A DNA stretch of 5,211 nt from Gammaproteobacteria bacterium (GTDB lineage Bacteria > Pseudomonadota > Gammaproteobacteria > Pseudomonadales > Porticoccaceae). The stretch is taken from the NCBI GenBank assembly GCA_003646355.1, contig QNFO01000120.1:1-5211 (forward strand), written 5' to 3'. The position numbers and the translations under genes are program-made. Position 1 is the first letter of the stretch, and each line of letters opens with the position of its first letter. Below the pieces are notes generated by a model. That model had not been told where the DNA came from and did no database searches. It saw only the letters and a list, made by a program, of their open reading frames with translations. Of the stretch, positions 1 to 5,211 are shown in pieces.

Positions 1-1022
1 ACATGTCCTGGAAGCGTATTAAGCATCCTTCAGAAGTCGTTAATGTTGGTGACGATATCGACGTTAAAGTGCTCAAGTTTGATCGTGAGCGCAATCGCGT
101 TTCCCTCGGTATGAAGCAAATGGGTGAAGATCCCTGGAGCGACATCAAAGGTCGTTACCCAGAGAAAGTGAAGGTGAAAGCCACCGTTACTAATCTCACT
201 GACTACGGTTGTTTTGCCGAGCTGGAAGATGGCGTTGAAGGTTTGGTTCACGTTTCTGAAATGGACTGGACTAACAAAAACGTTCACCCCTCTAAAGTTG
301 TGCAGGTAGGTGAAGAAATTGAAGTCATGGTGCTCGATATTGATGAAGAGCGTCGTCGTATTTCTCTGGGTATGAAGCAATGCTTCACTAACCCCTGGGA
401 CGATTTTGGTGGTCAGCACGCCAAGGGCGACAAGATCTCCGGTACTATTAAGTCAATCACTGACTTCGGTATCTTTATTGGTCTCAACGGTGGCATCGAC
501 GGTCTGGTTCATCTTTCCGATATTTCCTGGAATGAAGCCGGTGAAGAAGTTGTCAGAAACTACAAGAAAGGCGATGAGCTTGAGACTGTTATTCTGGCTA
601 TCGATTCTGAGCGTGAGCGCATCTCTCTCGGTATTAAGCAACTTGCCGATGACCCCTTCTCCAACTTTATTGCCGAGAATGAAAAAGGCGGCTTGATTAA
701 AGGTATCGTTAAAGAAGTCGAAGTGAAATTCGCGACGATTACTTTGGGTGAAGACATTGAAGGTGTCATAAAGGCTTCCGAAGTTTCTCAGGACAAAGTC
801 GACGATGTTCGCTCTGTGCTGAAAGTGGGTGATGAAATTGAAGCCCGCGTTATTGGTACCGACAGAAAGAATCGTGTCATTAACTTGTCTGTTAAAGCGA
901 AGGATGCGGCCGAAGAGAAAGCGGCAGTTCAGGATCACAAGAAGCAAGAGACTGAAAATGCAGCGACACCAACTACCATTGGTGATCTTATCAAGGCACA
1001 GATGGAGAGCAACGACAGGTAA
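1..1022 (+). CDS. rpsA: 30S ribosomal protein S1, C-terminal part (5' end outside window)
   Basis: S1 binds mRNA on the 30S subunit and helps load structured or weak-Shine-Dalgarno messages for translation initiation. The reading frame is already open at base 1; complete codons start at base 3. The ATG at 3-5 is an internal Met, because the sequence beginning [11 protein letters not shown] matches the middle of S1 repeat 3. The visible 339 residues hold the end of repeat 3 (about 1-40), repeat 4 (about 54-126, with [10 protein letters not shown]), repeat 5 (about 141-213, with [10 protein letters not shown]) and the more divergent repeat 6 (about 229-300). Each ends in an R(I/V)SLG-type strand, except repeat 6, which has RVINLS. 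A charged tail follows, ending in [12 protein letters not shown], as in other gammaproteobacterial S1 proteins. E. coli S1 has six repeats and about 557 residues, so roughly the first 220 residues are missing to the left. ihfB follows 40 bp later, the usual gammaproteobacterial order. Confidence 0.97.
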   Translation, partial: MSWKRIKHPSEVVNVGDDIDVKVLKFDRERNRVSLGMKQMGEDPWSDIKGRYPEKVKVKATVTNLTDYGCFAELEDGVEGLVHVSEMDWTNKNVHPSKVVQVGEEIEVMVLDIDEERRRISLGMKQCFTNPWDDFGGQHAKGDKISGTIKSITDFGIFIGLNGGIDGLVHLSDISWNEAGEEVVRNYKKGDELETVILAIDSERERISLGIKQLADDPFSNFIAENEKGGLIKGIVKEVEVKFATITLGEDIEGVIKASEVSQDKVDDVRSVLKVGDEIEARVIGTDRKNRVINLSVKAKDAAEEKAAVQDHKKQETENAATPTTIGDLIKAQMESNDR

Positions 1023-1062
1023 CTGTCGGCTACAATAGGGCGATATTGGTAAGAAAAACAAA

Positions 1063-1353
1063 ATGACCAAATCTGAATTGATTGATAGAATTTCGCAGTT
1101 TCAGGATCAACTGCCGCCGAAGGACGTTGAATTGGCGGTTAAGATGATACTAGAAGAAATGACACAGGCACTGGTGAATAACCAGCGTATCGAGATAAGA
1201 GGATTTGGTAGTTTTTGCTTACACTATCGTAAGCCGCGAGTCGGACGAAACCCCAAAACAGGGGAAACCGTTGAGTTACCCGGTAAACATGTGCCCTATT
1301 TTAAGCCTGGTAAGGAACTGCGGGAGCGGGTTAACGCTGGAATAGGCAAGTAA
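1063..1353 (+). CDS. ihfB: Integration host factor subunit beta
   Basis: This is the beta subunit of the IHF heterodimer, a nucleoid protein that bends DNA sharply at specific sites in replication, recombination and sigma-54 transcription. The 96-residue product matches the family length (E. coli 94). It starts MTKSELI, has an N-terminal helical dimerisation region (about 1-40), then [10 protein letters not shown] (42-51) and the DNA-intercalating arm GRNPKTG (61-67) with the key proline at 64. It ends in the typical [11 protein letters not shown] segment. Glu44 and Arg46, which contact the minor groove in E. coli IHF-beta, are conserved; together with the near-identity to IhfB this separates it from HU and from the alpha subunit. 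The ribosome-binding site is weak (GGTAAG at 1048-1053, 9 bases before ATG). It lies 40 bp after rpsA and is probably cotranscribed at least in part; a strong hairpin terminator follows. Confidence 0.97.
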   Translation: MTKSELIDRISQFQDQLPPKDVELAVKMILEEMTQALVNNQRIEIRGFGSFCLHYRKPRVGRNPKTGETVELPGKHVPYFKPGKELRERVNAGIGK

Positions 1354-1377
1354 CTCCTCCTTGCAGTAAGCTTAATT

Positions 1378-1412
1378 AAAAACGGTAAAGCGTAAGCTTT
1401 GCCGTTTTTTTT
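1378..1412 (+). terminator. Rho-independent terminator or attenuator after ihfB
   Basis: The sequence shows a 14-bp stem. The left arm is 1378-1391 (AAAAACGGTAAAGC), the loop is GTAA (1392-1395) and the right arm is 1396-1409. There is one T-G wobble (1386/1401), and the run of eight T ends at 1412. The GC-containing core is nine pairs, and the A-run pairs with the T-run. It would end the rpsA-ihfB transcript. Unusually, the T-run is immediately followed by the AGGAG ribosome-binding site of lapA, so any lapA message made from upstream must read through it. Confidence 0.85.
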
Positions 1413-1417
1413 AGGAG
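1413..1417 (+). promoter_or_regulatory. Shine-Dalgarno of lapA, decides its start
   Basis: AGGAG at 1413-1417 touches the in-frame ATG at 1418 with no spacing but lies six bases before the next in-frame ATG at 1424. The second ATG is therefore the likely start. The site directly abuts the T-run of the preceding terminator hairpin. A CTCCT that could pair with it lies at 1354-1358 and again at 1357-1361. Confidence 0.7.
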
Positions 1418-1423
1418 ATGGAA

Positions 1424-1723
1424 ATGACAAAAGTAAAGCGATGGATTGGCCTGTTATTACTCTTCATTTGTGTGTTGATGGGTGTCTGGATTGTTCAGGA
1501 TAACCCTCTGGAAGTCCCTGTGACCTTGCTGGGCTTTTCTCTGCTTAAATTGCCTATTGGTATCTGGTTACTTGCGGCTTTTCTTGCTGGTAGCGTACTC
1601 AGTTATGCGGTTGGCTTGCCGGGCTCTTTAGGGCAAAAGGCCCAATGTCGACGTCTGCGGCGCCAGCTTGTTCTTGCTGAAGCCGAGATAAAGAAGCTGG
1701 GATCTGAATCCTCTAAAAGTTAA
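1424..1723 (+). CDS. lapA: LapA-domain (DUF1049) inner-membrane protein
   Basis: This small membrane protein of 99 residues matches the LapA/YciS family (E. coli about 102). In E. coli LapA works with LapB in lipopolysaccharide assembly and control of LpxC turnover by FtsH. Two hydrophobic segments are visible, at about 7-24 and 44-64, separated by the family's short periplasmic link (QDNPLEVPVTLLGF). A basic stretch (about 72-80) and a short, probably coiled, helix ending in EAEIKKLG follow on the cytoplasmic side. Start 1424 is preferred over the ATG at 1418 because of Shine-Dalgarno spacing. The neighbours ihfB and pyrF support the call: lapA is next to pyrF in E. coli with lapB between them, but here only 25 bp separate lapA from pyrF. 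Family assignment rests on topology, size and position rather than on strong motifs. Confidence 0.8.
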   Translation: MTKVKRWIGLLLLFICVLMGVWIVQDNPLEVPVTLLGFSLLKLPIGIWLLAAFLAGSVLSYAVGLPGSLGQKAQCRRLRRQLVLAEAEIKKLGSESSKS

Positions 1724-1748
1724 TACTCGCTGATAAAAGAAGTTCAAA

Positions 1749-2474
1749 ATGCCTGCTGCCATTCTTGATAAACGCATTATTGTCGCGCTAGATTATCCCG
1801 ATAAATCCTCGGTTCTCGCTTTTGCGGATAGTGTGAGCCCAGATCTTTGCCGCCTGAAGGTTGGTAAGGAAGTGTTCACCCACTCAGGCCCTGAGCTGGT
1901 GCGAGCCTTGGTTGACCGGGGTTTTGATGTTTTCCTTGACCTTAAATTTCACGATATTCCGACCACTGTTGCGAAAGCAGTCAGTGCTGCGCTGGATCTC
2001 GGTGTATGGATGCTCAATGTTCATGCCCTGGGTGGCTCAAGAATGATGGAGGCTGCGCGGGAAGCCCTTGAGCGACAGGGCGGCGACTCCAGTCTTATCG
2101 CAGTAACAGTGCTGACAAGTATGCAAGACAGTGATCTTGCTGAGCTTGGTTTGAATATGCCCGCAGCGCAATTAGCATCTAGGCTAGCAGGGCTTGCCAT
2201 GCAGTGCGGCCTGGACGGTGTTGTGTGTTCGGCACAGGAGGCAAACATAATAGCTGACCAGTGTGGTGAGTCGTTTTTGCGAGTCACCCCAGGTATTCGC
2301 CCTGTTAATCTTACCGGGGATGATGACCAGCGACGGATCATGAGTCCACGACAGGCTGTTGATGGGGGCAGTAGTTATCTGGTTATTGGTAGGCCTGTGA
2401 CGCAGTCGGAGGATCCTGTGGCAATGCTACTTGCCATAAAAAAAGAAATTGGAGAAGATGTCGGTGAGGGATGA
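1749..2474 (+). CDS. pyrF: Orotidine 5'-phosphate decarboxylase
   Basis: This enzyme catalyses the last step of de novo UMP synthesis, decarboxylation of orotidine monophosphate to UMP, in the cytoplasm. The 241-residue product has the size of the bacterial short (group I) TIM-barrel family. The signature DLKFHDIP lies at 64-71, giving the catalytic Asp64, Lys66 and Asp69. The other active-site residues are also in place: Asp15 in ALDYP, Lys37 in RLKVGK, and Arg215 in the phosphate-gripping IGRP motif. [11 protein letters not shown] (86-96) and TPGIRP (180-185) are further conserved blocks. A weak ribosome-binding site (AAAGAAG, 1736-1742) lies six bases before ATG. With only 25 bp after lapA, the two genes are probably one transcript. 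UMP feeds the UDP-sugar pool used by the polysaccharide genes further right, but physical linkage alone does not show coregulation. Confidence 0.97.
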   Translation: MPAAILDKRIIVALDYPDKSSVLAFADSVSPDLCRLKVGKEVFTHSGPELVRALVDRGFDVFLDLKFHDIPTTVAKAVSAALDLGVWMLNVHALGGSRMMEAAREALERQGGDSSLIAVTVLTSMQDSDLAELGLNMPAAQLASRLAGLAMQCGLDGVVCSAQEANIIADQCGESFLRVTPGIRPVNLTGDDDQRRIMSPRQAVDGGSSYLVIGRPVTQSEDPVAMLLAIKKEIGEDVGEG

Positions 2475-2480
2475 ACCCTC
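2466..2480 (+). repeat. Small inverted repeat spanning the pyrF stop codon
   Basis: GAGGG and CCCTC form a perfect 5-bp stem with an ATGAA loop that includes part of the pyrF stop codon. It is followed by an AT-rich stretch without a clear T-run. It could be a weak terminator or an mRNA-end hairpin, or chance. Confidence 0.35.
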
Positions 2481-2499
2481 ATTTAATAATTTACATGGA

Positions 2500-2511
2500 G
2501 CACTTTAGTGC
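2500..2511 (+). repeat. Palindrome just before the comEA ribosome-binding site
   Basis: GCACT-TT-AGTGC is a perfect 5-bp inverted repeat with a 2-base centre. It ends two bases before the GGAG Shine-Dalgarno (2514-2517) of the comEA-like gene. That position would suit an operator or a translation-control site. As RNA the 2-base loop is too tight for all five pairs, so a DNA-level site is more likely if it is functional. No protein can be assigned. Confidence 0.35.
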
Positions 2512-2523
2512 ACGGAGTAAAAT

Positions 2524-2832
2524 ATGAAAGGTATAAGGACGTTATTGGCTTGTGTTTTCGCTGTTGTAATATTAGGTCTATCTACCGCTGGGCCGGTTTA
2601 TGCGGGGGAGAAGGCTGCTTCTGAAGAAACTGTCGTATCAAGTGTTAATATTAATAAGGCAGATGCGAAAGAGCTTGCTTCTGTATTACATAATATTGGC
2701 AAAAGTAAGGCTGAGTCGATTGTAAAGTACCGTGAAGAGCACGGGCCTTTTACGAGCAAGAAGCAGCTGTTAAATATAAAAGGTATTGGCGAGAGCACAT
2801 TAGAGAAAAATGAAGCACTGATTACCTTATGA
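2524..2832 (+). CDS. comEA: ComEA-type secreted helix-hairpin-helix DNA-binding protein
   Basis: ComEA proteins bind incoming double-stranded DNA in the periplasm during natural transformation and act as a ratchet for uptake. The 102-residue product starts with a Sec signal peptide: a Lys/Arg-containing start (MKGIR), a hydrophobic core at about 6-22, and a likely cleavage after VYA (25-27). A short linker leads to VNINKADAKEL (41-51), the usual opening of the ComEA domain. Two helix-hairpin-helix elements follow, with hairpins at about 58-63 (IGKSKA) and 87-90 (GIGE), joined by the conserved HGPF and LLNIKGIG segments. A good Shine-Dalgarno (GGAG, 2514-2517) lies six bases before ATG. It has no comEC or pilus neighbours, and a strong terminator follows. 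In Pseudomonas a similar small protein sits at the edge of the O-antigen locus; a competence role here is inferred from the family only. Confidence 0.87.
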   Translation: MKGIRTLLACVFAVVILGLSTAGPVYAGEKAASEETVVSSVNINKADAKELASVLHNIGKSKAESIVKYREEHGPFTSKKQLLNIKGIGESTLEKNEALITL

Positions 2833-2847
2833 TGTTCAAGCACCGAT

Positions 2848-2883
2848 AAAAAAATGGCCACGCTTTTACGTGGCCATTTTTTT
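2848..2883 (+). terminator. Strong Rho-independent terminator after comEA
   Basis: A 15-bp perfect stem is visible: seven A-T pairs (2848-2854 with 2877-2883) followed by TGGCCACG pairing with CGTGGCCA, around a 6-base loop (2863-2868). It ends in seven T. The A-run on the other side would let it work from the opposite direction too. It separates the housekeeping block from the polysaccharide genes, so the next gene needs its own promoter in or near 2848-2919, or read-through. Confidence 0.92.
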
Positions 2884-2919
2884 ATATACACTGAAATTGG
2901 TGAGTACTAGCGAGTAAAG

Positions 2920-4272
2920 ATGGGCAAAGTAAATACAAGTTCAAATTTCAATGTTGCGCCTATAATTGTCGACATTACATTAATAGTTCTGATGGGGTAT
3001 TTGAGCTACTTCCTGCGCTTCGGCGAATGGGTTTTGCCTCCGTATTACCACCTGTTTATTTTCTCGGCCAGCTTGATCACTGGCTTAATATTTATTATTT
3101 TAAATTCCTACCCCGGTGCTGATTCAAGCTTTAGGGAAATATTTTTTTATTTTTCTAGTCGTGTTGTTTTGTCATTTAGTGTTTTTATGATGCTGCTGGT
3201 GTTTCTCAAAGTTACCCAGCTGTATTCCCGCCTTTGGTTGGGTGGGTGGATTTGCCTCTCATCGCTTATCCTGTTTTTTGCCCATGCTGTATATCACCAA
3301 CTGGTGGTGGCGTTACAAGCAAAGGGCAGGTTGACGAGTGATGTTTTGATCGTCTATAGAACCGAACAGGGGTGCGAGACTTTGAGAAACATGGATTCTG
3401 CAGGCTATCGTATTTGCAGAGAAGCCAATTTGGAGGAGTATGACTTGGGGTGCCATGGTTTGGCTGATCTTGTTGAGAGTTCCAGTGTGTCAGAAGTCTG
3501 GATTAGCATGCCATTTAATGACTTCGCAAGAGTTGATGAAATTACCTATGAACTACGCCACACCCTGGCTAATATCCGGTTTATCCCTCAGCATAATGAT
3601 GCGAAATTACTCCAGCATCGCATCAGCTATCTGGGTTCTCAATACACAATTGACCTCAGTTACACACCTCTCGATGGTTTTAACCGGAGCCTGAAACGGC
3701 TTGAAGATTTGATTTTAGCGACACTGATTGGTGTATCTATAATTCCAGTGTGCTTGATAATTGCTTTGGTGATAAGGCTGACTTCAAAGGGTCCTGTGCT
3801 ATTTAAGCAAAAGCGCCACGGAATGGGTGGCGAAAAAATCACGGTCTATAAATTTCGCAGCATGGAGGTGCACAGAGAGGTGAAGGGCGCTATAACTCAG
3901 GCTGAGATTGATGATCCTCGGATACCGCCCCTGGGTCATTTTCTGCGAAGAACCAGTCTCGATGAATTGCCGCAGTTTTTTAATGTTCTTCAGGGGCGGA
4001 TGTCTATCGTTGGCCCTCGTCCTCATGCCTTAGTGCATAACGAGTATTATAAAGATCTCGTGCAATCCTATATGTGGCGTCATAAAGTTAAGCCGGGCAT
4101 TACGGGCTGGGCTCAAATTAATGGTTATCGTGGTAGAACAGACACCCTTGATAAGATGAGCAAGCGGGTGGAGCATGACCTCTGGTACATAAATAACTGG
4201 AGCCTTTGGCTAGACTTGAAAATTATTCTAGTTAGCTGCTATAAGGGGTTTTTCCATAAAAATGCTTATTAA
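2920..4272 (+). CDS. Undecaprenyl-phosphate glucose-1-phosphate transferase-like priming enzyme (WcaJ/GumD type)
   Basis: Enzymes of this family transfer a sugar-1-phosphate (glucose in WcaJ and GumD) from a UDP-sugar to undecaprenyl phosphate, the first committed step of exopolysaccharide repeat-unit assembly at the inner membrane. The 450-residue length fits. Four hydrophobic segments lie at about 13-33, 43-62, 79-98 and 108-130. A Rossmann-like cytoplasmic domain (about 138-235) and a further membrane-associated hydrophobic helix (about 265-288) follow. The catalytic C-terminal domain shows KFRSM (311-315), RRTSLDELPQ (343-352) with the Asp348-Glu349 pair, GPRPHA (365-370) and KPGITGWAQINGYRG (391-405). 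The RPHA and NGxRGxTDTL pattern points to the WcaJ/GumD branch rather than the galactose or short PglC branches; the donor sugar is inferred. The glycine-rich loop usual in the Rossmann domain is not recognisable. The ribosome-binding site is weak (CGAG, 2911-2914). The stretch 3121-3180 is very AT-rich (16 G+C in 60 bases). Confidence 0.87.
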   Translation: MGKVNTSSNFNVAPIIVDITLIVLMGYLSYFLRFGEWVLPPYYHLFIFSASLITGLIFIILNSYPGADSSFREIFFYFSSRVVLSFSVFMMLLVFLKVTQLYSRLWLGGWICLSSLILFFAHAVYHQLVVALQAKGRLTSDVLIVYRTEQGCETLRNMDSAGYRICREANLEEYDLGCHGLADLVESSSVSEVWISMPFNDFARVDEITYELRHTLANIRFIPQHNDAKLLQHRISYLGSQYTIDLSYTPLDGFNRSLKRLEDLILATLIGVSIIPVCLIIALVIRLTSKGPVLFKQKRHGMGGEKITVYKFRSMEVHREVKGAITQAEIDDPRIPPLGHFLRRTSLDELPQFFNVLQGRMSIVGPRPHALVHNEYYKDLVQSYMWRHKVKPGITGWAQINGYRGRTDTLDKMSKRVEHDLWYINNWSLWLDLKIILVSCYKGFFHKNAY

Positions 4273-4325
4273 AGTCTACGGGAATCAGGTCGTCTGTTAG
4301 GTAGTAATATTAAACTGAGGCTATG

Positions 4326-4853
4326 ATGAAATTTTTTAGTCGGAGTATTTTCTCTCCGAAAAATGATACGTACCAGGTATCCGTGCTATTGGTGTGTACT
4401 GCCAATTATTGTCGCTCACCAATGGCTGAGGGCATGTTGCGGCAACAGCTATTTGAGAAAGACCTGTCACAGGATGTCAGGGTAGATTCGGCGGGCACTC
4501 ATGTATCAAGAAACGGGCAGCCCCCCGATATTCGCGCTCAGAAAACGGTATCGGCCTCTGGTGTGCGGATAGCTAAATTGCGCTCACGTAGTATTAAGTC
4601 TATCGATTTTGTCGAGTTTGACTACATTTTAGCGATGGACACTAATAATTACCGCAGTCTGCTATCTCTTTGTCCTGATGAGCATAAAAATAAATTAATG
4701 ATGATAATGAGTTTTGCCCCTCAGTTCGGTGTGACGGAAGTTCCAGATCCTTACTATAGTAATAAAGCAGGATTTAAGCAGGTGTATACTTTTCTTGAAC
4801 AGGCTATTACGGGTTTGGTGAGTTCGATTGAACAAAAGCACGGCCTGTCCTAA
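4326..4853 (+). CDS. Low-molecular-weight protein tyrosine phosphatase (Wzb-like)
   Basis: In polysaccharide loci this family removes phosphate from the tyrosine-rich tail of the Wzc-type kinase/co-polymerase and so controls polymer export. The 175-residue product is slightly longer than Wzb (about 147) because of an N-terminal extension of roughly 18 residues before the first strand (VSVLLVCTANYC). The phosphate loop C-x5-R-S is intact: Cys24 nucleophile, Arg30, Ser31, then PMAEG. DSAGTH (54-59) and the acid motif PDPYY with Asp141 are present, so it should be active. Two loop positions differ from the usual form: Ala replaces the common Gly in the phosphate loop, and PDPYY is followed by SN instead of GG. 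Two tandem ATGs exist at 4323 and 4326. GAGG (4317-4320) is two bases from the first and five from the second, so the second is slightly preferred. It starts 53 bp after the sugar transferase and is probably cotranscribed with it. Confidence 0.88.
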   Translation: MKFFSRSIFSPKNDTYQVSVLLVCTANYCRSPMAEGMLRQQLFEKDLSQDVRVDSAGTHVSRNGQPPDIRAQKTVSASGVRIAKLRSRSIKSIDFVEFDYILAMDTNNYRSLLSLCPDEHKNKLMMIMSFAPQFGVTEVPDPYYSNKAGFKQVYTFLEQAITGLVSSIEQKHGLS

Positions 4854-4969
4854 TTTACGTATATTTGTTACCAGCTTTGCAGTGTTCGATATATTTCCTG
4901 TTCCGTATGGGTATAGCCCCAGGATATTCGACCCACTCTAGTCAAGGTGCAAAGAGGAGGGGGCTGGAT

Positions 4970-5211
4970 ATGAATAATGAAAAGGAGTCACTTGCAGAAA
5001 GGTTCCTGCAGTACTTCCAGGTTGAGTTAGTGACCAGTGCGGAGGATAAAAGGGCCGTTTTCGAGGTTCGTTATCGTGTGTACTGTGAAGAGTTTAGGTA
5101 TGAGTCAGGTGAGAACTTTCCCGATAAGGCCGAAACGGATGAGTATGATGAAAGGTCTTTACACTGCCTGATTAGGCACAAAAGTAGTGGCAGGGCGGCG
5201 GGTTGTGTTCG
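4970..5211 (+). CDS. Exosortase/PEP-CTERM-associated acyltransferase (N-acyl amino acid synthase-like), 3' end outside window
   Basis: Eighty complete codons are visible, open to the window edge. The last two bases (CG) must encode Arg81 whatever follows. The sequence has VRYRVYCEEF (33-42), the typical opening of the PEP-CTERM/exosortase-associated acyltransferase family (a branch of the GNAT fold related to LuxI and FeeM). ETDEYD (55-60) gives the E-x-D-x-x-D signature found in acyl-homoserine-lactone synthases, and LHCLIRHKSSGRAAGCVR ends in the first core strand with its conserved Arg. Related enzymes attach long-chain acyl groups to amino acids; the substrate here is unknown. A very strong Shine-Dalgarno (AGGAGG, 4955-4960, nine bases before ATG) sets the start. 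The 116-bp gap after the phosphatase gene holds no other gene and no clear terminator. The family normally marks loci that also encode an exosortase and exopolysaccharide genes. Full length and C-terminal motifs cannot be seen. Confidence 0.82.
   Translation, partial: MNNEKESLAERFLQYFQVELVTSAEDKRAVFEVRYRVYCEEFRYESGENFPDKAETDEYDERSLHCLIRHKSSGRAAGCV

Noticed and set aside
1031..1036. TACAAT as a -10 box for a separate ihfB promoter.
   Set aside because: No acceptable -35 element is visible at the right distance inside the end of rpsA. A separate ihfB promoter is known in E. coli but cannot be shown here.
30..1070. Long open frames on the minus strand (30-419 and 453-1070) opposite rpsA.
   Set aside because: They are mirror frames caused by the biased codon use of a highly expressed gene. 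They have no ribosome-binding sites or recognisable domains and fully overlap well-identified S1 coding sequence.
2636..2650. Near-match to an IHF-binding consensus (TATCAAGTGTTAA).
   Set aside because: The spacing to the TTR element is wrong by one base and the site lies inside the comEA-like coding sequence.
4866..4881. Possible sigma-54 (-24/-12) promoter, of interest because exosortase loci are often RpoN-dependent.
   Set aside because: The -12 half TTGCA is good, but the -24 half reads TGTTACC and lacks the nearly invariant GG.
4865..4895. Possible sigma-70 promoter (TTGTTA ... TATATT) upstream of the acyltransferase gene.
   Set aside because: The spacing is 19 bp and the -35 match only 4 of 6, in an AT-rich gap where such matches arise by chance. 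A promoter is plausible in this 116-bp gap, but this one is not supported enough to list.
4891..4931. Imperfect inverted repeat (CCTG ... CAGG with partly matching AT flanks) in the gap before the acyltransferase gene.
   Set aside because: Only four to five consecutive pairs form, with mismatches beyond, and there is no T-run, so it is not a convincing terminator or operator.

Overview
This window is 5.2 kb with every gene on the + strand. It looks like the chromosome of a gammaproteobacterium. The left part is a conserved housekeeping block: ribosomal protein S1 (rpsA, 5' end cut off), IHF beta (ihfB), a LapA-type inner-membrane protein (lapA) and OMP decarboxylase (pyrF). The S1, IHF-beta and PyrF sequences closely resemble their Enterobacteria/Pseudomonas counterparts. 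The last gene belongs to an exosortase/PEP-CTERM-associated family, which suggests an environmental, probably aquatic, biofilm- or exopolysaccharide-forming lineage. I cannot name the genus.

Layout: rpsA (1-1022) is followed 40 bp later by ihfB (1063-1353). A strong intrinsic-terminator hairpin (1378-1412) runs straight into the Shine-Dalgarno of lapA (1424-1723). pyrF (1749-2474) follows after 25 bp. lapB, which sits between lapA and pyrF in E. coli, is absent here. After 49 bp with two small palindromes comes a secreted ComEA-type helix-hairpin-helix DNA-binding protein (2524-2832), closed by a very strong, A/T-flanked terminator (2848-2883).

Right of that terminator the content changes to envelope polysaccharide genes. 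These are a WcaJ/GumD-type undecaprenyl-phosphate sugar-1-phosphate transferase (2920-4272), which would prime exopolysaccharide synthesis, a Wzb-like low-molecular-weight protein tyrosine phosphatase (4326-4853), and, after a 116-bp gap, the first 80 codons of an exosortase/PEP-CTERM-associated acyltransferase (4970 to beyond the window edge). That last fragment carries the ExDxxD signature of the acyl-homoserine-lactone/N-acyl amino acid synthase fold.

The right part is therefore probably the start of an exopolysaccharide-exosortase locus. The priming enzyme loads the first sugar on undecaprenyl phosphate, the phosphatase would reset a tyrosine kinase/co-polymerase, and the acyltransferase is the type of gene that travels with PEP-CTERM protein sorting. 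The kinase, the exosortase and the other glycosyltransferases are not in the window and would be expected downstream.
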